Below, in pieces: positions 1-9,060 of a DNA stretch of 59,791 bases; the stretch's first letter is position 1, and each line of letters opens with the position of its first letter. The translations under genes were made by a program, and so were the position numbers. This stretch comes from Streptomyces populi. Lineage in GTDB: Bacteria > Actinomycetota > Actinomycetes > Streptomycetales > Streptomycetaceae. The notes under the pieces were generated by a model. It had not been told where the DNA came from. It made no database searches and was given only the letters and a program-made list of their open reading frames with translations. The stretch is from the NCBI RefSeq assembly GCF_002911015.1, contig NZ_KZ626889.1, positions 1-59,791 on the forward strand, read 5' to 3'.

Positions 1-2287
1 TGCCCGCCAGGTCGAGCACGGCGACGAGCGTTCCCAGCAGCCCGCCGACCACGACCACCATCAGCGCCTCGGCGCCCACCAGTCGCAGCACCTGCCACCG
101 GGTGGCGCCGGCCAGCCTGAGCACGGCCAGCTCGCGGACCCGGTCGGAGGTCGCCATGACCATCGTGCCGGCCAGCGAGATGCCGGTGTAGAGGAGGGCG
201 ATCCCGAGGACCAGGAAGAAGCCCGCCCGGGTCGTCCGGTCGGTCTCGGGGTACGCCGCCCGCACCCAGGCGTCCCCGGTGAGGACCTCCCCGCCCGACG
301 CCCGGACCGCCCGACGCAGACCGGCGGCCGCGGCGGCAGGGTCGGCACCGTCCTCGAGGCGTACGTCGACCCGGTCGACGGGCGCCGCGGGAGCGTTGCG
401 CGGGGTGACGTAGACGCCGTTGTCACCGGTGCCGACGGTCATGACCGCGGCGATCCTCAGGGATCTCCTCGTACCGTCGCCGAGCCACACGTCCACCCGC
501 TCGCCCACGGTGTGCTTCTCCCACTCCTCGTTGACGATGATCGAGTCGTCGTCCAGGCCGTTCACCCTCCCCGCGGCGAGCGGGAGCCGGGTCGTTGCCG
601 CGAGCGGTCCCGGCTCGACGGCCCTGGCGTCGGACCTGACGAGCGCCACGCCGTCCTCCAGGACGTACACGGCGCTCGACGAGCTCGCCGAGACCTCGGT
701 ACCGGACACGGCCCGAAGCCGCCGCAGCGTCGCCCCGTCGAAGCCGGCGCCGCCCGCCGCGGTGACCACGAAGTCGGCGGTCGTCCGCTCGCGCACCTCG
801 GTGGCCCTCGCCTCGTCGAGGACGGCGTCGGCGCCGAGCAGCGAACCCGCCAGGGCGACGGTGACCAGCACGGGCGCCGCGACGGCGGCGGTACGGCGTA
901 TCGCGGTGGCGGCGTTCTCCCGCACCAGCATCCCGCAGGCGCCGGGCAGTCGGGCCGGCAGCCAGGCGACCAGCCGGGCCGACGGCCGCACCAGCACCGG
1001 CGCGAGCAGCGCGACCGCGGTGATCAGCAGCATCGGCCGGCTCACATAGGTCTTGCGTTGCAGCAGGTTCCCCGGGTCCGTCACCAGGTCCAGGACCGGC
1101 ATCACCACGGCGGCGATCAGCAGGGCCGTGCCGAACAGCCGGCGGCCCCGTGTCATCGGCCGGGTGTCGACGGACGCCTCGCGCAGTGCCTCGGCGGGAC
1201 CGGTGCGCCCTGCCCGCCAGGACGCGGCCAGCACCCCGCACAGGGCCACGGACAGGCCCGTCCAGAACGCCAGGTGGTAGGGCCAGACGTGGTCGCCGAC
1301 GGTGAACCAGCGGGGTGCGAGGCCCTCGTCGACCGCCCATTCGACGAGCCTCGGAGCCCCGTGGGAACCGAGCACACAACCGGCGGCCGAGGCGAGCACA
1401 CCGAGCACGAGCGCCTCGAGGAGAACCATGCGGCGAAGCTGCCCCGGGGTCGCCCCGGCGGTGCGCAGCAGCCCGAACTCGCGGCGCCGCTGGGCCACCG
1501 CGAACGCGAAGGTCGAGGCCACCACGAACACCGACACGAACCCGGTGACACCGCCGGCCGTGCCGAACATGGCGTTCATCGCGGTGAGGGCCTCACCGTC
1601 CCGGTCCGGATCGGCGTCGGCGTACCGGCGTGCGTCCCCGGTGAGGACCTGGACGCCCTCGCTGCCGCGCAGCGCCTCGCGCACGGTCGCCGCGTCGGCG
1701 TCGACCACGAGCTGGAGGCTGCGCGGCGACAGTTCGGCGGCGCGGGCGTCGGTGTAGAACACGGCGTCCTCGAAGCCGAGTCCGGCCACGGTGCCGACGA
1801 CGCGCACCGTGCCGCCGCCGGTCCGCACCCGGGTGCCCGCACGGGCCCAGTCACCGCTGACGACGACCTCGTCCGCGGCCTCGGGCGCGCGTCCCGTGCC
1901 GAGTTCGTACGGCGCGAAGGCCGCCGTGGACCAGGGATGGCCCACCAGATCGGCGGGCCCGCCCTCGGCCCGCACGGCGAACGACCGGTCCTCGACGACG
2001 GTCCCGAGACCGCGCAGCTTCGCGACCGTGTCGTCGGGCACGGCACGCGGCCGCGCGAGCTTCTGGGAGCGGACACCGATCGGGGTGGGCACCTCGAGGG
2101 TGTCCTGTCCCTTGACGACGACCGGCGCGGCGGCGAACCGCTCCGGCACCCGGCCGGGTGCGTCCCGTGAGGACGCCAGGACCAGCCCCATCACGGCGAT
2201 CAGTGCCACGCCCAGGCAGAGGGCGACGAAACTGCCGACGAAGGTGACCCAGCGGGTGCGCAGGGTGCGCAGCGCGGTGCTCAGCAC
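1..2287 (-). CDS. MacB/FtsX-type ABC transporter permease, partial (3' end outside window)
   Basis: This is the membrane subunit of an ABC exporter whose ATPase is encoded just upstream. The frame starts at a GTG (2287-2285) that overlaps the ATPase stop codon by 7 nt and stays open to the window edge, giving about 762 codons. An N-terminal membrane helix follows the start. A typical FtsX stretch lies near 1380-1560, where QRRREFGLLRTAGATPGQLR is followed by a hydrophobic helix. A second Gly/Val-rich helix lies at the left edge. The layout fits the duplicated FtsX permeases of actinobacteria (about 800 residues). The last residues are missing. The substrate is unknown; related systems export peptides or act in envelope stress. 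Confidence 0.85.
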   Translation of the reverse strand, partial: MLSTALRTLRTRWVTFVGSFVALCLGVALIAVMGLVLASSRDAPGRVPERFAAAPVVVKGQDTLEVPTPIGVRSQKLARPRAVPDDTVAKLRGLGTVVEDRSFAVRAEGGPADLVGHPWSTAAFAPYELGTGRAPEAADEVVVSGDWARAGTRVRTGGGTVRVVGTVAGLGFEDAVFYTDARAAELSPRSLQLVVDADAATVREALRGSEGVQVLTGDARRYADADPDRDGEALTAMNAMFGTAGGVTGFVSVFVVASTFAFAVAQRRREFGLLRTAGATPGQLRRMVLLEALVLGVLASAAGCVLGSHGAPRLVEWAVDEGLAPRWFTVGDHVWPYHLAFWTGLSVALCGVLAASWRAGRTGPAEALREASVDTRPMTRGRRLFGTALLIAAVVMPVLDLVTDPGNLLQRKTYVSRPMLLITAVALLAPVLVRPSARLVAWLPARLPGACGMLVRENAATAIRRTAAVAAPVLVTVALAGSLLGADAVLDEARATEVRERTTADFVVTAAGGAGFDGATLRRLRAVSGTEVSASSSSAVYVLEDGVALVRSDARAVEPGPLAATTRLPLAAGRVNGLDDDSIIVNEEWEKHTVGERVDVWLGDGTRRSLRIAAVMTVGTGDNGVYVTPRNAPAAPVDRVDVRLEDGADPAAAAAGLRRAVRASGGEVLTGDAWVRAAYPETDRTTRAGFFLVLGIALLYTGISLAGTMVMATSDRVRELAVLRLAGATRWQVLRLVGAEALMVVVVGGLLGTLVAVLDLAG

Positions 2288-3018
2288 GGCGCCGCCTCGA
2301 GCCTGGCCATGCGCGCCGCGATGTCCTCGGCGGGGGAGCCGGTCACCTCGCCGTCGACACGGCCGTCGACGAGGAAGACGACGCGGTCGGCGTGGGAGGC
2401 GGCGACGGGGTCGTGGGTGACCATGACGACCGTCCGGCCGTCCCGGTCGGCCATGCCGCGCAGCAGGGTCAGCACCTCGCGGCCGGTCCGCGAGTCGAGC
2501 GCACCGGTCGGCTCGTCGCCGAACAGCACTTCGGGACGGGTGACCAGGGCACGGGCCAGGGCGACCCGCTGCTGCTGGCCGCCGGACATCTCCGCCGGGC
2601 GGTGCCGCGCGCGGTCGCCGAGCCCGACCTGTTCGAGCGCCTCGCGCACCTGGGCCTTCTCCGGGCGGCGGCCGGCCAGGCGCAGCGGCAGGGCCACGTT
2701 CTGCTCGGCGGTCAACGAAGGCAGCAGGTTGAACGCCTGGAACACGAAGCCGACGCGCTCCCGGCGCAGCAGGGTCAGCCGGGTCTCGCTCAGCCCGGTC
2801 AGCTCCGTGCCGCCCAGGGTGACCGAGCCCGACGTGGGCCGGTCCAGGCCCGCGGCGCACTGCAACAGGGTCGACTTACCGGACCCGGACGGGCCCATCA
2901 CGGCGGTGAAGGTCCCCCTCGGGAAGGCGAGGGAGACCTCGTCCAGGGCGGTGACGGACGTACCGCCCGAGCCGTGGCGCCGCGTCACGGAGCGCAATCG
3001 GACCGCGTCCTCGGTCAT
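2281..3018 (-). CDS. ABC transporter ATP-binding protein (MacB/LolD-like)
   Basis: This is the nucleotide-binding subunit (245 aa) of the exporter formed with the overlapping permease. Walker A is GPSGSGKS, the ABC signature is MSGGQQQRVALARAL, and Walker B is VLFGDEPTGALD, followed by the H-loop VMVTHDP. I chose ATG at 3018 because GGGAAG lies just upstream of it and homologues begin close to this point; the frame could open at 3072 without a better ribosome site. It is transcribed away from the sensor kinase gene, a common arrangement in which the two-component system controls the exporter. Confidence 0.92.
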   Translation of the reverse strand: MTEDAVRLRSVTRRHGSGGTSVTALDEVSLAFPRGTFTAVMGPSGSGKSTLLQCAAGLDRPTSGSVTLGGTELTGLSETRLTLLRRERVGFVFQAFNLLPSLTAEQNVALPLRLAGRRPEKAQVREALEQVGLGDRARHRPAEMSGGQQQRVALARALVTRPEVLFGDEPTGALDSRTGREVLTLLRGMADRDGRTVVMVTHDPVAASHADRVVFLVDGRVDGEVTGSPAEDIAARMARLEAAPC

Positions 3019-3191
3019 GTGTCTTCCCACCGGTACCTGCTCCCTCGGCTCGTGGGTGCTTCCACGTCCCACGAAACCGTGTGACCCCCTGGTGACGCAG
3101 TACGGCGGGACCGAGACCTGGGGTAGGGCCAGGCATACCCCGATGCGGGCACCGGGCCGATGGCCATCGACCGATGCGGCCGCTTACGGTC

Positions 3192-4496
3192 ATGCGCATG
3201 CACCCTCGAAACGTGTGGCAGGCCATGTCCCGGCCGGGCTTCCTGCTGTCGGCCTGGCCCTTGCGCTCCGCCGCGTACCTGCTCACCGGCGCGGTGACCG
3301 GCGTCGCCACTCTGGTGGGGCTCGTGACGCTGGCGGCGGTCTGCGGTGTGCTCGCCGTCGTCCTGGTGGGGCTGCCCCTGCTCGTGGTGGTCGCTCTCGG
3401 GGGGATCCCGGTGGCCTGGGCGGAGCGGCGCAGGCTGCGTCTGATCGACCGCACCCCGGTGTCCGGCCGGCACCAGGTGCCGGCCGCGCCGGGGCTGCGG
3501 GCCTGGCTGACCACCCGGCTGCGTGAACAGGCGACCTGGCGGGAGCTCGGGTACGCGCTGCTGTTCGCCGGGGTGCTCTGGCCGGTCGACGCCCTGGTGG
3601 TCACGGTCGCCCTGCTCTTCCCGGTCTCCCTGGTCGCCACTCCGCTGTCGATGGCCACGGTCGGAGACGGCCACGAGGCGAAGGTGCTCAAGCAGTGGAC
3701 GGTCACCACATGGCCGACCGCGTTCGGCGTCGCCGTACTGGGTGTGCTCCTGATGGGTGCGGGTGCTTACGTGCTGGCCACCGCGGCGGGCGCCCGCGCC
3801 GGGCTGGCCCGGCTGCTGATCGCCTCCCGCGAGGGCGAACTCGGCGCCGAGGTGGTCGAACTGGCCCGCTCCCGGGCCCGGTTGGTGGACGCCTTCGAGG
3901 CGGAACGGCGCCGTATCGAGCGTGATCTGCACGACGGTGCCCAACAACGCCTCGTGGCCCTGACCATGATCCTCGCGCTGGCCCGCCTCGACGCCCCGTC
4001 CGGCCCGCTCGCCGAACAGCTCGCCAAGGCCCACGAGGAGGCCGGCAAGGCGCTCGCGGAGCTGCGCGAACTCATTCACGGCATCCACCCCAAGGTCCTC
4101 ACGGACTACGGCCTTCGAGCAGCGGTCGCCGACGCCGCCGACCGCTGCGTGATCCCCGTCGACGTCGACCTGGAACTGCCGGGCCGGCCGGCCCGGGCGG
4201 TCGAGTCCGCGGCGTACTTCGTGGTCTGCGAGGCGCTCGCCAACGTCGCCAGACACAGTGGGGCCGACCGCGCGCGGGTGAGCGGCGGTCATCGCGACGG
4301 GCGTCTGTTCCTCGAGGTGCGCGACGACGGCCGAGGCGGCGCGGACCCCTCGGCGGGCAGCGGTCTCGTCGGTCTCGCGGATCGGGTGTCGGTCCTGGAT
4401 GGCAGACTTGTCCTGACCAGTCCGCCGGACGGACCGACGCTGTTGCGTGTGGAGTTTCCTTGCGAGTTGACCGAGCCGACCGATCGCTGCGCGTAG
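3192..4496 (+). CDS. Two-component sensor histidine kinase, HisKA_3 (NarL/DesK) type
   Basis: This is a membrane sensor kinase of about 434 aa. The N-terminal half has several hydrophobic segments with a sensor-like region typical of Streptomyces kinases. The dimerisation/phosphoacceptor helix contains RRRIERDLHDGAQQRLVAL, where the His of DLHDG is the expected phosphorylation site. A C-terminal HATPase_c domain follows (ALANVARHS N-box, then DDGRGGAD and GSGLVGLADRV). The start is uncertain: in-frame ATGs lie at 3174, 3192 and 3198, and none has a strong ribosome site. The stop lies 37 nt inside the response regulator gene, so the two are probably translationally coupled. It likely senses envelope stress or a drug and controls the divergent ABC exporter; the target is inferred. 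Confidence 0.9.
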   Translation: MRMHPRNVWQAMSRPGFLLSAWPLRSAAYLLTGAVTGVATLVGLVTLAAVCGVLAVVLVGLPLLVVVALGGIPVAWAERRRLRLIDRTPVSGRHQVPAAPGLRAWLTTRLREQATWRELGYALLFAGVLWPVDALVVTVALLFPVSLVATPLSMATVGDGHEAKVLKQWTVTTWPTAFGVAVLGVLLMGAGAYVLATAAGARAGLARLLIASREGELGAEVVELARSRARLVDAFEAERRRIERDLHDGAQQRLVALTMILALARLDAPSGPLAEQLAKAHEEAGKALAELRELIHGIHPKVLTDYGLRAAVADAADRCVIPVDVDLELPGRPARAVESAAYFVVCEALANVARHSGADRARVSGGHRDGRLFLEVRDDGRGGADPSAGSGLVGLADRVSVLDGRLVLTSPPDGPTLLRVEFPCELTEPTDRCA

Positions 4497-5128
4497 TCCT
4501 CGCCGAGGACAGCGTGCTGTTGAGGGAAGGACTCGTCGGCCTGCTCGACCGCTGCGGCCACGAGGTGGTGTCGGCCGTCGGGGACGCGCGGGCACTGATC
4601 GCCGCGGTCGAGGAGCACGCGCCCGACATCGTGGTGACGGACGTACGGATGCCGCCCGCTTTCCAGGACGAGGGCCTGCACGCGGCGGTGCGGCTGCGCG
4701 AGAAGCGCCCGGCACTCCCGGTTCTGGTCCTCAGCCAGTACGTACAACGGATGTACGCCGCCGAACTCCTGGACTCCGGCGACGGATCGGGCGTCGGCTA
4801 TCTGCTCAAGGACCGGGTGGGCCAGGTCGAGGAGTTCGTGGAAGCGCTGCACGAGGTGGCGGACGGCGGGACGGTGATCGATCCCGAGGTGGTGCGCCAG
4901 TTGCTGCGCCGCCGCCGCGATCCGCTGGAGCGGCTCACCCCGCGCGAACGGGAGGTGCTGGCCCTGGTCGCCGAGGGCAGGTCCAACGGCGCGATCGCCA
5001 GGGAACTGGTGGTCTCCGAAGCGGCGGTCGGCAAACACATCGGCAACATCCTCACCAAGCTGGACCTGCCTCCGACGGACGAGACCCACCGCAGGGTCCT
5101 GGCCGTCCTCGCCTACCTGCGCTCCTGA
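4460..5128 (+). CDS. LuxR/NarL-family response regulator
   Basis: This is the response regulator partner of the preceding kinase (222 aa). The receiver domain shows the acidic pair (LAEDS), phospho-acceptor Asp in IVVTDVRMPP, the Thr/Ser-like LVLSQY and Lys in LLKDRVG. The C-terminal LuxR-type helix-turn-helix has LTPREREVLALVAEGRSNGAI and EAAVGKHIGNIL. Translation seems to begin at a TTG (4460) preceded by GGAG at 4451; a start inside the kinase gene fits the overlap and the homologous N-terminus LRVVLAEDS. It probably regulates the divergent exporter operon. Confidence 0.9.
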   Translation: MRVDRADRSLRVVLAEDSVLLREGLVGLLDRCGHEVVSAVGDARALIAAVEEHAPDIVVTDVRMPPAFQDEGLHAAVRLREKRPALPVLVLSQYVQRMYAAELLDSGDGSGVGYLLKDRVGQVEEFVEALHEVADGGTVIDPEVVRQLLRRRRDPLERLTPREREVLALVAEGRSNGAIARELVVSEAAVGKHIGNILTKLDLPPTDETHRRVLAVLAYLRS

Positions 5129-5210
5129 CCCCGGTCGGGCCGACTCCGCCGGCACCTCGCGAGCGGAGTCGTTCGACGCCCCACGAGGACCCGGCCGCAC
5201 ACACGGATTC

Positions 5211-5639
5211 TCAACTCCTCCCAGGGTCACGGCTGTCGACGGCCAGTACTTTCACCAGCGCTTCGACAGCGACCGCCGCCTCCGTGGTGGCCGGCACGAG
5301 CACGGGATCAGGGGTCTGTAGCAGGAACCCGCTCCAGACCCGGAAGACGGCGCCGCCGTCCGCCCCCTCCTTCGCGAAGGAGAGACAACCCGGCAGAAAC
5401 CCCGAGTCGTCGCGCCCTCCGGGCCCCCAGGGCGGCGGACCGTCCGCGAACCGCAGGTAGTTGTGGCTGGTCGACGGATACCACTGGCTCAACGCGCTCG
5501 CCCGTGCGGCCGGCACCAGCTCCTCCTCGACAGGAGGCACCCATGAGTCCGTACCGCGCAGCGACGCGTCATGGGCCCGTGCGCACAGCACCTGCCAGTC
5601 CCACTCGTCGTCCAGCGACCACCGGAGTCCGTCTCCCAT
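5211..5639 (-). CDS. Hypothetical protein, 142 aa
   Basis: I do not recognise the family. The frame from ATG 5639 encodes a soluble acidic protein beginning MGDGLRWSLDDEWDW, rich in Trp and Pro and with codon bias typical of the window. There is no signal peptide or membrane helix. The C-terminal part (TPDPVLVPATTEAAVAVEAL) reads like an alpha/beta domain. The frame is open for more than 2 kb upstream, but that part is an antisense shadow of the amidase gene, so the start is placed at the first plausible Met. No good ribosome site is visible. It is followed convergently by the two-component genes. Confidence 0.55.
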   Translation of the reverse strand: MGDGLRWSLDDEWDWQVLCARAHDASLRGTDSWVPPVEEELVPAARASALSQWYPSTSHNYLRFADGPPPWGPGGRDDSGFLPGCLSFAKEGADGGAVFRVWSGFLLQTPDPVLVPATTEAAVAVEALVKVLAVDSRDPGRS

Positions 5640-5812
5640 GAGCCGAGTCTGACCGAACGTCCGAGCGGAGGTAACCCTCGCGGCCTGCCCGACGGCCCCG
5701 GCATCCCCGCTGAACCGGGCCACGCGGTGGCGGTCCCGGCCTCGAGCCCCGGGACGTGCGCCAGGAACCCGGCCGGCTCCCGGTCGTCCCCTGCCCGCTG
5801 TCGCGGCACCGC

Positions 5813-7255
5813 CTACCGCGTGGCGGCCGGGGCCTCCGGGCGAGGGTCGACCGGTGCGAGCACGCCGAGGCGGTCCTCGATCGCCTGGGCGGCGGCCAGG
5901 CACATGTCCTCCCGGAACGCGCGCCCGACGATCTGCACGCCGGACGGCAGCCCGTCGCTGACCCCGGTCGGCACGGCGACGGCGGGAACGCCCACGAAGC
6001 TGGTCACCGTGCACAGGCGCATGCCCTCGGCGACCCGCTCCCGTCCCGCCTCGTCGCGCGACTCCAGTCCCGGTTCTACGGGCGGCTCGGTGAACACCGG
6101 TCCGAGCAGCAGCGGGAACTCGTCGAGGAACTCCGCCCAGGAGCGGCGGATGCCGAGCCAGGTCCCCATCAGTCCCGTGAGCTCCGCGGCGTTCGCGGGA
6201 GGAGTCTTCTCCATGGCCATCCGGATGTAGCGGTCTCCGCCTTCGCCGAGCAGTTTCCGCACCACCGGCCAGGTCGGCGCGAACTCGGTCACGGTGATCC
6301 GGCCGTACGCCTCGAGCGCCTCGTCCAGCCGCGGAACGTCCGCGATCTCCCGCACGTCGTACCCGGCGTCGCGCAGCGCGTCGGCCGCGGCCGTCACGGC
6401 CGCGGCGACCGCGGGATGGACACCGTGGCCGCCGGGGTCGGCCACGACCGCGACCTTGACCGGGCCCGGCAGCGGCTCGCCGTAGAGGGGCACCGGCACG
6501 GCCCGCGGGTCCCGCGGGTCGGTCCCGGCCAGCGCCTCGTACGCCAGTCGCAGGTCGGCGACCGTACGGGCCAGGGGGCCGTCGGTGACCAGCATCTGGG
6601 AGGCCGGCCCCGGGTCGTCCGGGCCGAGGACGCGGTGGTCGGCGGGGAACCGCCCGGTGGTCGGCTTCAGTCCCGCCACGCCGCAGAACGAGGCCGGGAT
6701 CCGTACCGATCCGCCGGAATCGTTGCCGAGTCCGAGCGCGGCCATGCCGGTGGCGACGGCCACTCCGTCGCCCCCGCTGCTGCCGCCCGGGGTCCGGCTC
6801 CGGTCCCACGGGTTGACGGTGTCGCCGAACAACTCGCTGCGGGTGTGCATCCCGGCCAGGATCAGGGTGGGCATGTTGCTGTGGCCGATCGGTACGGCTC
6901 CCGCCGCACGGAGGCGGGCCACCGGGGGCGCGTCGGCCGCGGCCACCAGGTCGCGGAAGCGTGCCGTTCCGAGCGTGGTGGGCACGCCTTCGACAGCGGT
7001 GGACTCCTTCACCGTGAACGGCACGCCGGCCAGCGGTCCGAGGTCCTCGCCGGCGGCCCGCCGCCGGTCCGTGCGGGCCGCGGCCTCGCGGGCCTGCTCG
7101 GCCATCAGTTGCGTGACCGCGTTGACCTGCGGGTTGACCTCGGCGATGCGTTCCAGGTGGCTGTCGACCAGTTCGGCCGCCGATGCCTCTCCGCTTCGGA
7201 CGGCCTCCGCCTGGGCGGCGGCCGTCATGGCCCACAGGGCGTTCTGCCTGATCAT
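5813..7255 (-). CDS. Amidase signature family hydrolase
   Basis: This is a 480-aa amidase that hydrolyses a carboxamide through the Ser-cisSer-Lys triad. Lys lies in PFTVKES, the cis-Ser lies in the Gly/Ser loop GGSSGGDGVAVATGMAALG, and the nucleophile lies in GNDSGGSVRIPASFCG. The length is normal. ATG 7255 has GGGAAG a few bases upstream; an in-frame ATG at 7348 would overlap the regulator and is rejected. The gene faces a TetR regulator across about 90 bp carrying a perfect palindrome, so it is probably that regulator's target. The substrate is not evident. A second, different amidase lies at 20968-22419. Confidence 0.9.
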   Translation of the reverse strand: MIRQNALWAMTAAAQAEAVRSGEASAAELVDSHLERIAEVNPQVNAVTQLMAEQAREAAARTDRRRAAGEDLGPLAGVPFTVKESTAVEGVPTTLGTARFRDLVAAADAPPVARLRAAGAVPIGHSNMPTLILAGMHTRSELFGDTVNPWDRSRTPGGSSGGDGVAVATGMAALGLGNDSGGSVRIPASFCGVAGLKPTTGRFPADHRVLGPDDPGPASQMLVTDGPLARTVADLRLAYEALAGTDPRDPRAVPVPLYGEPLPGPVKVAVVADPGGHGVHPAVAAAVTAAADALRDAGYDVREIADVPRLDEALEAYGRITVTEFAPTWPVVRKLLGEGGDRYIRMAMEKTPPANAAELTGLMGTWLGIRRSWAEFLDEFPLLLGPVFTEPPVEPGLESRDEAGRERVAEGMRLCTVTSFVGVPAVAVPTGVSDGLPSGVQIVGRAFREDMCLAAAQAIEDRLGVLAPVDPRPEAPAATR

Positions 7256-7309
7256 CGTGCTTCCCGTCCGTACGCCGAAGTGCTCGTGCCCGAAACCATA
7301 ACCCGGAAG

Positions 7310-7325
7310 CGATACGATCGTATCG
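7310..7325. promoter_or_regulatory. Perfect 16-bp palindrome, likely TetR operator
   Basis: CGATACGATCGTATCG is an exact palindrome in the gap between the divergent amidase (start 7255) and TetR gene (start 7347). It sits where both promoters should lie, 21 nt before the regulator start. Its size and symmetry match TetR-family operators, so autoregulation plus control of the amidase is inferred. Confidence 0.7.
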
Positions 7326-7346
7326 GAACAAGGAGGTCGACCGGAC

Positions 7347-7982
7347 ATGCCCAGACAGGTGGACTACGAAAGCCGACGCCGCCGGATCGCCGAGGCCGTC
7401 TGCCTCCTCGCCGACGAACACGGGCCGGAGGGGGTGAGCATGCGCGACGTCGCCGCCCGCGCGCAGGTCTCCCTGGGCGCTGTCCAGCGCTGCTTCCGCA
7501 ACAAGGAGGAGATGCTTCTTTTCGCCGTCGACCACGTCGGCGAACGCATCACCGAACGGGTGAGGACCCGTCTGGCGTCGAGCCCGGACCGGTCGGCCGC
7601 CACCGCCCTGGGCCACGCGGCCGACGAGATCGCCCTGCTCCGCGAAGAACAGCGCGCCGAAGCACGGATCTGGCTCGCGTTCGTCGCTCGGGCCGCCGTC
7701 AGCGAGGTGCTCGGCGGCCCGCTGAGAACCAGCTACGCGGCCCTCCAGGACCTCTTCGTCCGCCTCGTCACGGAGGCCACCGGGAGTGACTCGGCCGACG
7801 AGGGCGCCGCGCCGCCCGACCCGCGGCGCGAGGCCCGTGCTCTGCTCGCCCTCGCCGACGGCCTCACCACCCATGTGCTCGTGGGCCACTTGACCGGGGA
7901 GGAGGCCGAGGAGGTCCTGCACGCGCACCTGGCCGACCTCTGGGAGCGGATCCGCACCGCTCGCCCCCGAGAGGCCGGCTGA
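7347..7982 (+). CDS. TetR/AcrR-family transcriptional regulator
   Basis: This is a 211-aa one-component repressor. The N-terminal helix-turn-helix reads RRRRIAEAVCLLADEHGPEG, then SMRDVAARAQVSLGAVQRCF and RNKEEML, the usual TetR layout in residues 8-55. The rest is a helical ligand-binding and dimer domain with no recognisable ligand signature. AGGAGG lies at the right distance before ATG 7347. The divergent amidase and the intervening 16-bp palindrome suggest it represses that gene and itself. Confidence 0.9.
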   Translation: MPRQVDYESRRRRIAEAVCLLADEHGPEGVSMRDVAARAQVSLGAVQRCFRNKEEMLLFAVDHVGERITERVRTRLASSPDRSAATALGHAADEIALLREEQRAEARIWLAFVARAAVSEVLGGPLRTSYAALQDLFVRLVTEATGSDSADEGAAPPDPRREARALLALADGLTTHVLVGHLTGEEAEEVLHAHLADLWERIRTARPREAG

Positions 7983-8025
7983 CGCTCGTGGTGCTGCGGG
8001 GCCGGGAGAACCGGAGGGCGACGGG

Positions 8026-8415
8026 TCACTCCTGGGCCGGAGGCGGGCAGACGGTTCGCCTTTCGCGAGCGGCTGTCCGCAGTGCCGCGACGACGGTGGT
8101 GATCGTCGGGTTCTCGTTCTCGGTGTGACGGGTCGCGGCGAACAGGAGGCGTCGGATCGGGTGGTCCGCGACGGGGGTCGCGCGGATTCCGGGTGGGGTC
8201 GGATCGAGCAGGGGTGAGACGTCGATGCCCCGGGGCGTCGCGTCGGGCAGGTGGTGGTAGCGCTGCCCCAGGACCACGTCGACGGTACCGAGGGCGAGTT
8301 CGCGTAGCTGCGCCTGATCGGTGATGTGGCAGGTCACGGTGAGTTGTGGGTGGCTCGAGCCGAGGGCGGTGAGCGCGGGGGCCACGATCCTGGTGACGGT
8401 GGCGGAAGAGGCCGC
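8026..8415 (-). pseudogene. LysR-family regulator, C-terminal fragment only
   Basis: The frame encodes the last 120-130 residues of a LysR substrate-binding domain (ATVTRIVAPALTALGSSHPQ, then TVDVVLGQRYHHLP). The N-terminal helix-turn-helix half is absent. Reading upstream, a TAG occurs directly before the homologous part (about 8418), and from there the DNA codes on the other strand for an unrelated protein fragment. The gene was therefore cut by a deletion or rearrangement. No ribosome site or plausible start is present. Confidence 0.7.
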
Positions 8416-8880
8416 GGCCTGCTACGCGCAGGCCGTCCGGGCATGGGGGCGCGCACACATCCCCGCCGACGTCGACCTGGAGCGCTTCAACCACCTGGCA
8501 CAGCAGTTGATCGATGCCGCCGATGCCGACGCGCTGCCCCTGTTCGCCGGCTGGCGCACGCAACCCTGTCCCGACGACGACCCGGCCGACGCGGCCATGC
8601 AGCGCGTGCACGTCCTGCGGGAACACCGGGGAGCCTGCCATCTGGCGGCGGTGCGCCTGTGCGGACTGAGCGCCCGAGAAGCCATGGTCATCAACCTCGG
8701 TGTCGAGCGGGCGGCCCACTACGGCTGGCGGGAACCAGAACCTGTCGACGCGACCCGGATCCCCCGGTGGCAACGTGCGGAGCGGATCACCGACGAGATG
8801 CAGATGCCGCTCTACGCCCGTGACCGGCCGGCAGCGCACCGAGTTCGTCCGGCTCGTCGATGCGCTGACCGCCCCCTGGC
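8400..8880 (+). pseudogene. SCO6745-family protein, N-terminally truncated and frameshifted
   Basis: From about 8400 the plus strand encodes EEAAACYAQAVRAWGRAHIP and later LREHRGACHLAAVRLCGLSA, the C-terminal half of the Streptomyces SCO6745-like (MarR-annotated) family of about 270 residues. The first half is missing at the junction with the LysR remnant. The conserved tail is also out of frame: DEMQMPLYA is followed near 8818 by TGRQRTEFVRLVDALTAPW in another frame. It is doubly broken and surely non-functional. Confidence 0.65.
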
Positions 8881-9060
8881 GATCCCGGTGCCCGGCCGCG
8901 CCGACCGAAGCGGCCGTCACCGCCGCACCGCGGACCGCGGTCGGCACGGCCGCCTCCACCGGAGCGGCCATGGGACGGCACGGCACGGCTCGCGCAGACC
9001 GCAGGCCGACGGACCGATGTCGGCCTGCGGCGTCCAGGACGGCGGTGACAGAATGCCGCG

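Noticed and set aside
5640..7928. Very long minus-strand open frame upstream of the 142-aa hypothetical
   Set aside because: It is antisense or out-of-frame to the amidase and TetR genes and has Arg/Gly-rich shadow composition; only the part below 5640 looks real.
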